From positions 5,594,001 through 5,658,000 of the forward strand of contig NC_069671.1 of NCBI RefSeq assembly GCF_027244095.1: DNA of 64,000 nt. Direction: 5' to 3'. Shown here one piece after another: positions 1 to 10,605 of this stretch. The position numbers and the translations under genes are program-made. Every line of letters starts with the position of its first letter. Positions within the stretch are counted from its first letter, which is position 1. Source of the DNA: Hemicordylus capensis (taxonomy: Eukaryota > Chordata > Lepidosauria > Squamata > Cordylidae). The notes below the pieces were generated by a model. The model was given only the letters and a program-made list of their open reading frames with translations. It was not told the DNA's origin and did no database searches.

Positions 1-282
1 CAACTTAGAAATAGTCAAAATAAATAAGGAAATTGATAATTAAGGAATACGCTCACCAAACAGTGGGGGGAGGGAAGGAGGAAATTTCTCATTATTTACA
101 ATGTGTGGGGGGGCATCCCTACTTGAAAACTATACCTTTAGATGCCCTTGCCTTTTAAAATCTAAAGATCTGACACGCACTCTTACGCACACACGGGCAC
201 ACCAGAGGTTCATTCCACTTTCGTTTATAGCGGGAAGGGTAGTTTAACTTCTGTCTAAGTGTGACCGAAAATAACATGCAGA

Positions 283-546
283 TTACACTTTATTTTGTAG
301 AGGGACACGGTGATCCAAGAGCAATCGGATCAAGTCCATTTTAAATTGGGGTGTGGGGGAGGGAGGGCGTTCAGGATAGGAGGAGGAGTCCGGATCGATG
401 ATTGGGAAGGCGAGGGGAACTCTTTTAGGAAGAGGTGTGTGTTTTAAACGCTCTCCCATCGCTTTTGCGATCTGCTGCGGGTCTTTGAGAACCATCTTAT
501 CATTCTCAAAATACAATGTTTGCAAACTGGCGGATGTTGCTAGCAT
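283..546 (-). CDS. Candidate terminal coding exon of an unidentified minus-strand gene
   Basis: Read on the minus strand, an open frame runs to a TAA. It is preceded by a good acceptor (a pyrimidine-rich stretch ending TTCTTGGACAG at about 555). The frame is open from the acceptor (PYSMLATSASLQTLYFEND...) and contains charged, non-repetitive residues such as DKMVLKDPQQIAKAMGERL and a proline-rich stretch, ending LLLDHRVPLQNKV. An AATAAA lies just before the stop. I do not recognise the protein, see no transmembrane segment or known domain, and find no partner exons in the window. It could be the last exon of a gene whose other exons I cannot see, or a chance open frame. It does not resemble SEPTIN5 or GP1BB, the genes that lie upstream of TBX1 in mammals. 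Confidence 0.25.
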   Translation of the reverse strand: MLATSASLQTLYFENDKMVLKDPQQIAKAMGERLKHTPLPKRVPLAFPIIDPDSSSYPERPPSPTPQFKMDLIRLLLDHRVPLQNKV

Positions 547-644
547 GGAATAAGGCTGTCCAAGAAAATAATGGGGTGTTGTTGTTTTTTTAAAAAAGTT
601 TCATTGCAGTTATAAAAAAATAACGGTCCCCTGCTAACTGGGCA

Positions 645-878
645 AAGAAGCACCTTTTTAACGTGGTGATTCTCTTTATTTAGCAGGGGGAGAGTAACTG
701 GCCCTCTCCACCCCCAGCACAGGACCTCCAGTGACTGTTGCTGGTGTCTGCCTTGTGTTCTTTTTTAGATTGTGAGCCCTTTGGGGACAGGGAGCCATCT
801 TATGTATTTATTATTTCTCCATGTAAACCGCTTTGGAAACTTTTGTTGAAAAGCGGTATATAAATATTTCTTCTTGTT
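645..878 (+). mobile_element. LINE 3' end (CR1/L2-like), 5'-truncated
   Basis: This carries the motif set found in many copies here: a CAGGGGGAGAG start, TTTAGATTGTGAGCCCTTT, GGGGACAGGGAGCC, then a terminal hairpin (GTAAACCGCTTTGG ... AAAGCGGTATATAAATATT) ending in short T-rich repeats. The terminal hairpin plus short tandem tail is typical of CR1/L2-clade LINE 3' ends. The exact family is not certain. Confidence 0.65.
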
Positions 879-886
879 GTTGTTTT

Positions 887-943
887 AGAAGGAAGGAAGG
901 AAGGAAGGAAGGAAGGAAGGAAGGAAGGAAGGAAGGAAGGAAG
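887..943. repeat. (GGAA)n microsatellite
   Basis: About 13 uninterrupted copies of a GGAA/AAGG tetranucleotide directly follow the LINE tail. Confidence 0.95.
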
Positions 944-952
944 TCATTCACA

Positions 953-1107
953 CAATCAAAAACTGTGTTCTACCAGGTTTGGGAGTTGTGTGCTCCTAAT
1001 TTTTGGTTGTGTGGAAGCAAGGTAGGAGGAAAAGCTACTGCTTCCATACAACTGAAAATTAGGAGCACACACAAGTCCCAAACCTGGTAGAACACAGTTT
1101 TTGATTG
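953..1107. repeat. Long imperfect inverted repeat (hairpin)
   Basis: The left arm (953-1018) and right arm (1040-1107) are reverse complements over about 66 nt with only a few mismatches and a 2-nt length difference, separated by a loop of about 21 nt. The outer ends read CAATCAAAAACTGTG and CACAGTTTTTGATTG. It sits between a (GGAA)n and a (GA)n microsatellite. It could be a foldback MITE or a recent local inverted duplication. Confidence 0.85.
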
Positions 1108-1112
1108 TTCGA

Positions 1113-1116
<4 letters not shown>

Positions 1117-1170
<54 letters not shown>
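1117..1170. repeat. (GA)n microsatellite
   Basis: About 27 uninterrupted AG/GA dinucleotides immediately follow the hairpin. Confidence 0.95.
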
Positions 1171-1174
<4 letters not shown>

Positions 1175-1894
1175 AGAGAAGCACATCAGGTGGGGGTAGG
1201 GAACAAGATGCCATTTCCCGAAGATCCCTCTCCCCTCTCCCCCAGGATCCTTCCCCCATCAGCTCCTTCTAACAATAGTCACTTATTTCCCAAAAAAGAT
1301 GATGAAAGACACAAGATAGCAGGGAGGGAGCAGGGGGTGGACTGGACCTAAGGATCCCAGACCCAAGCCATTTTTCCTGCTCCTTTTCGTGCCGTTGTTT
1401 TTTAAAGTGGGAGGAGGAGCGCAGCCAACAGAATCATCTCAGCATCTGCACCGGGAGAGACTTGATGGAGAGGCACAATCTGGAGAAGCGACAGAGACGG
1501 GGGGGGGGGGCGGTACCTCCAGGTTAAGACGCATCTGAGATACATATGCCTGCTTTCTTTAGGCACTTGGGCAAGTGACGGCTGCGGCGTCTCCTGAGCA
1601 GATCTGCGAGCATCCAAAGGCGCATTCGTCTCATGTGTACTGAGAAACACGGATTTGCTTCCCTGCACAAAAGCCTATAGGTATTGTGGCTATGCACGGA
1701 GCCTTTTCATTCTCTCCCTCTCTCTCTGCCCGCCTACTTATGTGTGTGCTTCTTTAAAACAGAATCTTACACTCCGATTTGAAACGAGTTTCCCAAGAAC
1801 CCAGCGCTCAGGGAACACTGTCATTCAAACTGGGGCAACAGAGTTCCGTTCCGTTCAGTCTGTTGGATTTAGACTTACAGGATCTAGGACCTTC
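1171..1894. other. Unique intergenic stretch, no gene seen
   Basis: This is mixed-composition DNA with a G-run near 1500 and a CT-rich run near 1710. Short open frames here have no recognisable domain or splice context. Confidence 0.5.
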
Positions 1895-2105
1895 AAATGT
1901 TTATATACTGCTTTTCCACAAAGGTTCCTAAAGCATCTTACAAAGGAAGGAAGGAAGGAAGACTCCCTGTCCCCAAAGGGCTCACCATCTTAAAAAGAAG
2001 CATAAGATTATCAGTTAGCCCCTGGAGGGATGCTGTGCTGGGGATGGATAGGGCCCGGAGTCGACACCAGCTCGAAGCAGCACAACTTTACTTTATCCTG
2101 CTCCT
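1895..2105 (-). mobile_element. LINE 3' end (CR1/L2-like), inverted, degenerate
   Basis: Reverse complement of the family seen at 645-878: the terminal hairpin comes first (TTTATATACTGCTTTTCC), then CTGTCCCCAAAGGGCTCACC and GGATGCTGTGCTGGGGATGG. The outer end, at about 2050-2090, carries a short Sauria-SINE-like 3' fragment (GGAGTCGACACC...AACTTTACTTTA). Confidence 0.6.
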
Positions 2106-2149
2106 CCTTGGAAGAGTCAAGGGGGTTATTTATGTTTATACGGGGTTAT

Positions 2150-2305
2150 TTATGTTTATCCTCACAACAACTCTGTGAGGCAGGTTAGGCTGAGAGAGAA
2201 ATGACTGGCCCAGGCTCACCCAGTGAGTTTCCTGGCTGAATGGGGGATTTGAACTCGGGTCTCCTCATCCGAGTCCAAAAGACCCACTACACCACCTTGG
2301 ATCAT
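2150..2305 (-). mobile_element. MIR-like CORE-SINE fragment
   Basis: Inverted copy containing CCTCACAACAACTCTGTGAGG, GAGAAATGACTGGCCC and GATTTGAACTCGGGTCTCC (B-box complement). The tRNA-like head and the core (GGGCCAGTCA...CTCAGCC) match the other four copies in the window. Confidence 0.7.
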
Positions 2306-2478
2306 CACATCACCACCATCACCCTGAACACCTGTCTAATTCAATAATGAAGATAATATACCCAAATGGACCTTTTAAAAAAAAGTTTACTGTGTGTTCT
2401 CCAGCTCTTTAGTATCAACCCCTTGGCACCCCATGATGTTTACCATTCAAGCTTCTGCTAATATCTCTCACCTGAGCC

Positions 2479-2744
2479 CAGAGGTGCACCTAGGTAGTTT
2501 TGGAGCCTGGACCTAAAGGCCTTTGGAGCCTCGCCCCCCCCGCCCCCTCCTGCAAGTTAGGCATCGTTTTTTAACCCGTAGGTTCTTGAGGGCACAAACC
2601 AGGTTCTTGAGGGCACAAACTTGAGGGCACAAGCAGACCCACAAACCACACCACCCAGGATATATTAAAGACAATCTGGGGGGGCCCAGGGGGTGTGGAG
2701 GCCCTGGACCTCAGCCCCAAAGTCCAGGGGTAAGAGCACCTCTG
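2479..2744. mobile_element. hAT-type MITE with 8-bp target-site duplication
   Basis: The ends are CAGAGGTGCACCTAGG at the left and AGAGCACCTCTG at the right, giving hAT-like terminal inverted repeats that start CAG. The flanks are CCTGAGCC (2471-2478) and CCTGAGTC (2745-2752), matching at 7 of 8 positions. There is no transposase inside, so it is non-autonomous. It holds a short tandem GGTTCTTGAGGGCACAAAC repeat near 2580-2630. Confidence 0.75.
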
Positions 2745-2752
2745 CCTGAGTC

Positions 2753-3061
2753 CTCCAAATTCTTTCCACAGCTTAAATAACATTTCAGGCTGCAGAAGAA
2801 TGACAAGAAGAAGCCATTTCCTCTTCTTCTTCTGAGTGCATGTATATTAAAAGTAACAAAAATCCAGATACCTAGTATCTCTCCCCCCTCCCCCCCCGCC
2901 CCCCCCCTCACACACACAAGATCCTAGCCAGAGGGGGCTAGGGTGGACTTTCCCCCTCTAATTTTTCTTCTCTGCCCCTTACATTCTATAAACCAGTTAA
3001 AAAATAATAATAACTTGTTGCTTGTACTTAGGACTAAGGGGGGGCAGATAAGGTGCCCCCT

Positions 3062-3092
<31 letters not shown>

Positions 3093-4360
3093 CGCACCCC
3101 CTCCAAAGGTTTAGGCTGGCTACGGGTCTCTCACACACGCACAGCCCCTTTTTTGCTTCCCAAGCTGAGAAATCGCCCTGCTTGACCCAGAGTGTAGGGA
3201 ATTATTCCCAAGAGCTACAGGAAACTGACAAGTCTGATTTGGAGAATTTCGTCCTCCTCCCGCCTGTCGAGAGAGCGTATCTGATCTTGAGCTGGGAAAA
3301 CCGAGACGGACTGACGAGCAGACCCTCAAGCCGGCCGCAGCCTTTTCCAAGCCAGGTCTAAGTAAGCTCGGATTGTCGTCGCGGAAATTGACCAGAGCCG
3401 TGGAGGGCAGAAGGCTGAATGGCTCGGTGCTGAAATCCCGCTAACGACCACAGGCAGGGGGATCCCGAGATATGAAAGATGGGAGCGCCATAAATCAGGA
3501 GCAGGTTTCCTCCGGATCAAGGAGGAAAAGAGCGAAGCTCGCTTTAGCTCTTTGCCGATGGGTGGCGGCGCCTACTGTGGCTGATCCAATTCTAACTACC
3601 TTCTCCTGTCATTGGGGCGGGGGAGATGATACAGTATTGAAATCGCCATTCTTAGTGAGGTCTCCCTTTGTTGATACAGAGTCGAGAGGTTCTCCTTTCT
3701 CCCCCCACCCCGCTTTCCCTTCCCCTGGTTGTTTTCCAAACGAAACGGTTTTTATCTTTGAATCTTTCTTTTTCGAGCTTCGTTGGTGTTGTTTTGCAGC
3801 CTGCCTCTGACGAACTGGGGCTCTAGACCATGGCAGATTCTGCCATCAACAATCGGGCGTCTTTAGGGATCCATGGGTCCCTTTTTCTGGCCTCCGCTGC
3901 CACTGGCTTAGAGCGGGTTCCTTTCTAAGAGCCGTCACTGATTTCGGTGGGGATTGCTCTCAAGGCAGGCGGCATAAGATTGGCCCCTGCAGCTTGATAA
4001 AAGGAAGGCCCACTGATTTTTGTGGGGCTCGTTCTCAGATCAGTGGGCACAGGCTTGTAGGCTGTTCTCAGATCAATTCTCAGATCGTTCTCAGATCAAT
4101 GGCCCAGGGGAAATGCCACGATTCAAACACCAGTTCAGCCCACCTGAACCTAACTCAACCCAGAACCCCCTCCCAATCCGAATTTGGCCTAATTTACGGG
4201 ATGGGGGCAACACATTTACTTGGAAGTCTCCCATTGATTTCCATGAATCTTGCTTTCAAAGACTAGCGCTTATAGCTGCGGTCCTGAGAATAGTCTTTCG
4301 TGAAGGGAGGTGAAAGAAGGGAGATTTTCGCCAGAGGACAGCCGCTGCTCACAGCCCGCA
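2753..4360. other. Unique intergenic DNA, no gene seen
   Basis: Non-repetitive apart from poly-C near 2885-2907 and (CT)n near 3064-3092. Between 4035 and 4100 the motif GTTCTCAGATCA recurs four times, a small degenerate tandem. No splice-consistent coding exon was recognised. Confidence 0.5.
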
Positions 4361-4620
4361 CCTATCCATATTTATATGGTATTTTATATATCGACGATAT
4401 AATATTTAAGCACGTATCCATATTTATATGGTATTATATATATCGACGATATAATATTTAAGCACCTATCCATATTCATATGGTATTCTATATATCGACA
4501 ATATAATAGTTAAGCACCTATCCATATTTATATGGTATTATATATATCGATGATATAATATTTAAGCACCTATCCATATTTATATGGTATTATATAGCAT
4601 TTAGTACTATACTGTATATC
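4361..4620. repeat. Five tandem copies of a 52-bp AT-rich unit
   Basis: Units begin CCTATCCATATTTATATGGT at 4361, 4413, 4465, 4517 and 4569, exactly 52 bp apart. Each contains the palindromic CCATATTTATATGG and ATATCGACGATATAATATTTAAG. The copies differ by only a few bases. Confidence 0.95.
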
Positions 4621-4703
4621 AACGATATAATATTTAATATTATATTATACGGTATGTATTATATAGTAATTAGTACTATATAGTATCAGCTATATAGTAT
4701 GTC

Positions 4704-4943
4704 ATTTATTATTATTATTATTATTATTATTACATTTATATCCCGCTCTTCCTCCAAGGAGCCCAGAGAGGTGTAGTACATACTTGAGTTTCTCTTTCAC
4801 AACAACCCTGTGAAGTAGGTTGGGCTGAGAGAGAAGTGACTGGCCCAGAGTCACCCAGCTAGTATAATGGCTGAATGGGGATTTGAACTCGGGTCTCCCT
4901 GGTCCTAGTCCAGCACTCTAACCACTACACCACGCTGGCTCTT
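4704..4943 (-). mobile_element. MIR-like CORE-SINE, near full length, (ATT)n tail
   Basis: Inverted copy. Read on the minus strand it starts AGAGCCAGCGTGGTGTAGTGG (A-box region), has GAGTTCAAATCCCC (B box), the core GTGACTCTGGGCCAGTCACTT and GGTTGTTGTGAAAG, and ends GAGCGGGATATAAATG plus (TAA)n. This layout of tRNA head, CORE domain and LINE-like tail is that of MIR-class SINEs. Confidence 0.8.
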
Positions 4944-5193
4944 AAGGTAAGGTCAGGTCAGGTAAGGTAAAGTGTGCCCGTTTAGTTGATTTTGATTCCT
5001 GGTGCCCACAGAGCCCTGTGGTTGTCTTTGGTAGAATACAGGAGGGGTTTACCATTGCCATCTCCCGTACAGTCTGAGATGATGTCTTTCAGCATCTTCC
5101 TATATCGCTGCTGCCGGGTATAGGACCAGGGGGATTCAAACAGGCAACCTTCTGCTTGTTAGTCAAACATTTCCCCGCCATGCCACTTAAAGT
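4944..5193 (-). mobile_element. Sauria-type tRNA-derived SINE, inverted
   Basis: Read on the minus strand: a tRNA-like head, the body motif GATGCTGAAAGACATCATCTC, GGTAAACCCCTCCTGTATTC and a Bov-B-like tail. The tail ends GTAAAG plus a (GGTAA)n-type repeat. It abuts the CORE-SINE. Confidence 0.8.
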
Positions 5194-5552
5194 GTTTATT
5201 AAGATATTATTTCTTATTTATACAATATTTAACATTTTACTATATGGTATGTATTATATTGTATTTAGTACTATATTATATAGTATTGACTATATAGTAC
5301 ATATTATGTGGCATTTCTTATGTAGAATTTAGTACTATATTATATCATGTTGACTATATAATATTTTTCTACATTGCATGTATTATATAGCATTTAATAC
5401 TATAATATAGTATTGACTATATAATATACAATATTATATTATTTGGTTATATAGTATTAATTACTATATAGTATTGACTATATAGTATGTAATGTAGTAT
5501 TTATTACATAGTATTTAGTACTATATTATATTGACTAAATAACATTTAATTA

Positions 5553-5718
5553 TATAAGCACATAAGAACAGCCCTGCTGGATCAGGCCCAAGGCCCATCT
5601 AGTCCAGCATTCTGATTTGCACAGTGGCCCACCAGATGCCTCTGGAAGCCACAGACAGGAGTTGAGGGCGTGCTGGCTCTCCTGCCATTACTCCCCTGCA
5701 ACTGGTACTATAAGAACA
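5553..5718 (-). mobile_element. CR1 LINE 3'-end fragment
   Basis: Begins CATAAGAACAGCCCTGCTGG and continues ATCAGGCCCAAGGCCCATC and CCACCAGATGCCTCTGG, the reverse complement of the 3' end of the longer CR1 copy at 42835-43325. Confidence 0.7.
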
Positions 5719-5837
5719 TAATACATGATATGTATTATACAGTATTTAGTAATATAGTATCAGCTATATAATATGTAATATATTATTATATAGTACAGTA
5801 TTTAGTACTATATAGTATTGACTATATAGTATGCATT

Positions 5838-5893
5838 TGATTCATTGATTGATTGATTGCCCTCAAGTCGGTGTGGGCTCTTAGCGACCACAT
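5838..5893 (-). mobile_element. Bov-B/Sauria SINE shared 3'-tail fragment
   Basis: GATTGATTGATTGCCCTCAAGTC followed by TCTTAGCGACCACA matches the inverted Bov-B tail at 59230-59280. Confidence 0.55.
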
Positions 5894-5967
5894 AGTATGC
5901 ATTATGTGGTATTTATTATATAGTATTTAGTACTATATTATGTAGTATCGACGTAGTAAAGTTGAAA

Positions 5968-6078
5968 TTTAAATGTGATTTTTATGGAGTTGTATTGTTT
6001 TTTAACTTTTGTAAACCGCCTTGGGGTGTCTTGAGAAAGACGGTATAAAAACTGAACAATGAATAAAACCAACAAATA
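5968..6078 (+). mobile_element. LINE 3' tail (L2/CR1-like)
   Basis: TTTTGTAAACCGCCTTGGGG ... AAGACGGTATAAAAACTGAA with an AATAAA-rich end: a terminal hairpin and tail typical of L2/CR1 elements. It is embedded in the AT-rich block. Confidence 0.6.
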
Positions 6079-6210
6079 GTAGCAATATATGATGTGGCAT
6101 TTATTACATAGCATTTTCATAGCATTTAGTATCACGTAGCATTTAGCATTTATTACATCGTATTTAGGCTCGACTATATAGTACCTATGATGTGGTATTT
6201 ATTAGATCGT

Positions 6211-6253
6211 GCGTCTCTGTGGTCGCCAGGAGTCGGCACCACTTTACCTTTAC
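6211..6253 (+). mobile_element. Sauria-type SINE 3' fragment
   Basis: TCTGTGGTCGCCAGGAGTCG followed by GCACCACTTTACCTTTA matches only the 3' tail of the SINE. Confidence 0.6.
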
Positions 6254-6289
6254 TATATTATATAGTAGCGACGATATAGTCTTTAAAAT

Positions 6290-7435
6290 GCCAGCTGCAC
6301 AAATCTCACCCGGCAGCAGTCGTCCAAACACCAGCAAAGAGAGGCGCTGGCTGCACGATCCTTGCGGGCCGAGACTGAAACGTCAGGAGGAAGGCAACCC
6401 GTGTCCGGCCTGCATCCCAGACCCCTTCCTCCCCGCACGGCTCCCTCTTTGTCCCGCGTCACGCCCAACTTGGCCTCAATGGCAAGCGCCCCGGACCAAC
6501 CTCCCGTCTATCTCTCTCGCATCTCTGCTCCGGGCGGCGGCGGCGGCGGCTCCATGAATCATCCCTGAAGGGAAACGCGCGAGAAGGGGCTGGCTTCTGC
6601 CCGGGGCGACGCCTGTGAAAACAAGGCAGCAGCGGGCGGGGGAGCCATAAACAAACACTTACTGAAAGGGGCGCTTTAACTGTTGCAAATCGCCTGTGTC
6701 TGCCTCCCCCCCACCCCGACCCACTCTCCGCCTCCGCACCTGCCCGGAGGCTGGGAAAGGCACAAGGCAGCTTTCAATGGGGCTTTTGATTCCAGGGATG
6801 GAGAGTCGCCCAAGTGACTTTTTAAAAAATAAAAACAAAACAAAACAAAAAGGGGGAGGGAAGGGGAGGGGACAGAGAGGGAGGGGGAGATCCCTTGGAT
6901 TTGAATCCACAGCCCGGGGGGATGGGGGGGGGCTCGTTTGGAGAATCCCTGTCTTTATAAACCCCCAAGAATAGATAAGAGGGTGGTTAGGGGGTTAGAA
7001 GCAAATAAATTCGGTTTTAATTGGTGTGTGTAGCTGCAAATCGCCCAGAGACAGAAGTTTGGAGCGTACAAATATCATAAACAAATGGAGCACAGGAGGA
7101 CAAAACCGGCAGGACACCTCTTTTCCTCCCACCCTGCCCGGCCTTACAAACTATGGAAGCGCCATCCACAAGCCAGTTAAGCCGGAGGCCCCTGGCTTCG
7201 GGGAAACCTAGTCTCCTTGGCAACATGCTGATGATGCACACAGGTTGCTTGCTTAGCCATGAAACTCCCAGTGGGGTTTAGTCCCGAGGAAGAAGAGGGC
7301 TTAGGAAAGGGTGGATTGGGCCCACTGAGCTATATTTTTCCATGGCTACAAGAAATACCCCTCTACCCCACCACACAGACACACCGCCCCTTACAAATGA
7401 AATAGTGCTCCTGTTATCGGGTTTGACTCGTTGTT
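6290..7435. other. CpG-rich unique DNA, no gene recognised
   Basis: CpG density is high from about 6290 to 6640, with GGC-repeat stretches such as GGGCGGCGGCGGCGGCGGC near 6534, and declines afterwards. It is free of the interspersed repeats that fill the neighbouring DNA. It could be a distal CpG island or an unannotated promoter. No open frame with a known domain was found. Confidence 0.4.
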
Positions 7436-7566
7436 CCTCGATTTTTAAGACTGCAAGTTTTAGTGGTGGGTGCTTTTAATCTGTTGCTATTGTAAACCGC
7501 CTTGGGAGTCGTTGAGGCTGAAAGGCGGTTTCCAAATACAGCCACTAAGGAAAATATAAATAAAAT
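7436..7566 (+). mobile_element. LINE 3' tail (L2/CR1-like)
   Basis: TTGTAAACCGCCTTGGGAG ... GAAAGGCGGTTTCCAAATA ... AAATATAAATAAAA is the recurrent terminal hairpin and A-rich tail. Confidence 0.55.
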
Positions 7567-7732
7567 TGTTGTGGGCAAAAGTGTGCCACCCAATGGTCAT
7601 ATTAGCGTTGAGTTGCTTTCTTCTTCTAGATTTCAAAAAGGAGCAAACGGCATTATAGTTCATTGTTGTTATTTATACTCCGTAAGTAGCATTACAGAAA
7701 AGCTCAGTTTCTAAAGAAGTGAACCCTTACTT

Positions 7733-7733
7733 C

Positions 7734-7787
<54 letters not shown>

Positions 7788-7789
7788 AC
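7733..7789. repeat. (ATCT)n microsatellite
   Basis: About 14 uninterrupted tetranucleotides. Confidence 0.97.
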
Positions 7790-8970
7790 GTGTGGTTCAG
7801 TTGAAGCCCATGGAATCTTTGAGACTGATTCTATTTATGTTGCTCTCGGAAATACTTTTTTAGAATTGTCATTCCTACATTTTAAGAAAATCAAATAAAA
7901 AGGAACCCAAAACACAAGAAAAGGTTCAGACAGGAATTCACTCAACATGATTCCCCCCCCCCCCAGAATCTGACCTCACAGCAAAATCCCTGAACCATGT
8001 ATAAAACCATAAGTTTGATTAACCTGGTCCCTCTCCTAGCTTTTAAAAACGTGATATAACTTATCCCTAGTTTGTTATGTCCTGGTTTTGAAAATATGAG
8101 CAGCTTTTTAAAAGTATTAATTTGCTTAGCTTTGACACTGCGATTTTAATTCCAAACACATGGAGTTTTATCAAGATCTATCCTACCCTATTAAGAACAG
8201 TTCTCAAATAAAAAATCTTTCCAGACTTACCTTGGAAGTTTACAAAATATAAATGCTGAAAATGTATAACTATGTTGTCTGAAAAGTTGTTGTGGCTTCC
8301 ATACTGACTTAGATCTGTATTTTTCCTTCTTCAAAAAGTAAAGTTAACATTGTCAGAGGAGAGAGAGAGAAAGAGAGAGAGAGACTATTTGCAACATGGT
8401 CACTAGGAAGCAAGTCGTATTGATTTTGATGAGGTTTTTAACAACCTAAACATGTTCAGAAGCGCACGCCACGACCTCAACCCTAAACACATGCACACAA
8501 GCCACACAAACACAAGTAAGTTCCATAAATACAAGATGGTTGGTTCCATTCATTTCAAAGTGAACTTCAGATTATATCTTGGGAATTCAGAGGCACTTTA
8601 AAAAGACCAGCAGGGGTTATTAAAAATTGTGGCACGACATGAGGTTATGCAGATATTTCCCCCAGATATTATGAAAATGTGTATCATGCAAACTTAAGCA
8701 CAGCCTAGAGAGAACCAGGCTCTTAACTGCCCCTGTGTTACAAGATGCTAAATAGGAACCGGTGTCATTTTCTACAGCCCCATACCTCTTAATCAAGCTC
8801 CATTCTTAGGATAGAAAAATGCCCAGACCTATAGAGAGGTCTCAGACCCAGATCAAAAGTTTGTCAAAGGAGCAAACTGATCTTTTCCGGATTTCTGCTG
8901 CTAGTTTCCAGCTCTGGACAGCTCTGGAGTTATAGGCAACTCAAGGCAACATTCTATTGCAGAGCGATAT
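7790..8970. other. AT-rich unique intergenic DNA, nothing recognised
   Basis: Only a short (GA)n near 8360-8385 and a C-run near 7954 stand out. Confidence 0.5.
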
Positions 8971-8971
8971 T

Positions 8972-9202
8972 AAAGGTAGAGCGTGCAGTCAAGTTGATTC
9001 TGACTCCTGATGCCCACAAACCCTGTGGTTCTTTGGTAGAATACAGGAGGGGTTTACCATTGCCTCCTCCTGCGCAGTGTGAGATGATGCCTTTCAGCAT
9101 CTTCCTAGATCGCTGCTACCGGATATAGTACCAGCGGTGATTCGAACCAGCAACCTTCTGCTTGTTAGTCAAGCATTTCCCCGCTGGGCCACTTAAGGTG
9201 AC
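8972..9202 (-). mobile_element. Sauria-type SINE, inverted, full length
   Basis: Runs from the tail (AAAGGTAGAGCGTGCAGTCAAG) to the head (CGGTGATTCGAACCAGCAACC B-box complement and CCACTTAAGGTG). A diverged copy spanning head to tail. Confidence 0.8.
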
Positions 9203-9334
9203 TATAGAGGGATATTACAAAACATAAAATATCCGGAGTGATTAATTGTGCAGACTATCATACTGAATAGACTACACCCAGACTATTTTGCAGTAAAATA
9301 ATCTGGATGTAGTTTATTCAGTAAGATTCTTACT

Positions 9335-9412
9335 GTACTTCTAAGGACTTACTCCAAAAGACAATTTAATTTCACTAGGACTACTCAGGAGTAATTTAGT
9401 CTGGATGTCAGA
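9335..9412. repeat. Short quasi-palindromic repeat, half copy (GACATCCAGACTAAA family)
   Basis: GGACTACTCAGGAGTAATTTAGTCTGGATGTCAG matches one arm of the palindromic element at 45203-45295. Confidence 0.55.
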
Positions 9413-9867
9413 TGCTCAACAGACCTCAACACATGTATTTGCTTATAAAAATATAGCACCCTCCCAAATCTGTTATTCCTAGGAAACTTGGGCCCTTAAA
9501 CCGGAGTATTTTAATTAAAATGGATTTGCATTTAAAAGGTCCTAAACTCTGCTAAATGGTAAACAAGAGTTTTGGATTTCAAGCTGACTGGAACCCGATT
9601 CATGATATACTCATTGGAAGTGAGTCCCGTTACTACAGGGACTTCTGTATGGTGACTCGGATCCAATGGTGAAGTCGCATCCAAACCAATGCGGCAAATT
9701 TAGACGAAAATAACTTCCCACCCATTTCTCTCAATGGGGCGAGCACAACGAGCGCTGCAATCCTATATATCCTTATCGAAGAGTAAGCCCCATTGAATGT
9801 AGCTGGACTTATTCCAGCGTAATGCATTTACTAACTTAGTTATATTCCGGTTTCATTTTTTAAAAAG

Positions 9868-9869
9868 AT

Positions 9870-9936
<67 letters not shown>
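9868..9936. repeat. (GATA)n microsatellite
   Basis: About 17 GATA units, nearly uninterrupted. Confidence 0.97.
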
Positions 9937-10466
9937 TCTCCGTTTTACAATTAAAAAAAGTTTTCGGTGGGAATCTTTAAATTCCTCTAAAGCAGAAAAG
10001 GAAAATTATGCGATTTTTTTTTTTTTTAAGCAGAACACGAGACCCTCCCTAAGACTTCCTTCTGCTAGGATTCCGAGTGTGCTTCCATTCCGGATTGTGG
10101 GAAATCGAAAATTCCCTAGTGACTCGAAGGCTTCCTTTAGGTCCGCCTCGTCCAGGACCCATGATGCTCTGCGGTTGAGCGGCGATGTTTATCTACCTTT
10201 TTTCGGGAGGGGATTATTGGAGAAGACAAAACATCTCCTCCAGAGTAGTCACGGATGTCCATTAGACACAACGAAACATTCAAACAAGTCGCCGGAGGGT
10301 GTGTGAACTCAACCAGATCACACCGCCTGGAGCCCAAACTCAAGCCAAACGGTTTATAAAAAGCCGTTTGTGGCATGCCTTTGTTCCTTAAAAGCCTTCT
10401 TTAGAATCGTCACTGAAGGATATTTTCTTTTATGATATTTCAGTCCCTCCGTTTCTCAGCGACCTT

Positions 10467-10605
10467 CCCTCCTCACAACAACCCTGTGAGGTAGGTCAGG
10501 TTGGAAGAGAGTGGCGACTCAAAGTCGCACCTCGAGAGCTTTGAGGCGGGTGGGGAATTTGAATCGAGGTCTCCCCACTCTAACCATTGCTACACACGGA
10601 ACCGT
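10467..10605 (-). mobile_element. MIR-like CORE-SINE fragment, degraded
   Basis: CCTCACAACAACCCTGTGAGG, then GAATTTGAATCGAGGTCTCC and CTCTAACCATTGCTACAC: core and head complements of the CORE-SINE family. Confidence 0.6.

Larger units (their letters stand above)
4621..6290. repeat. Degenerate AT-rich palindromic satellite-like block
   Basis: Variants of TATAGTATTTAGTACTATATTATA and TAGTATTGACTATATAGTAT recur with irregular spacing, and every variant is nearly self-complementary. The block is interrupted by a CORE-SINE, a Sauria-type SINE, a CR1 fragment and a LINE tail. It appears to be a decayed extension of the 52-bp array, because the motif CGACGATATA recurs at both ends. Confidence 0.85.
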
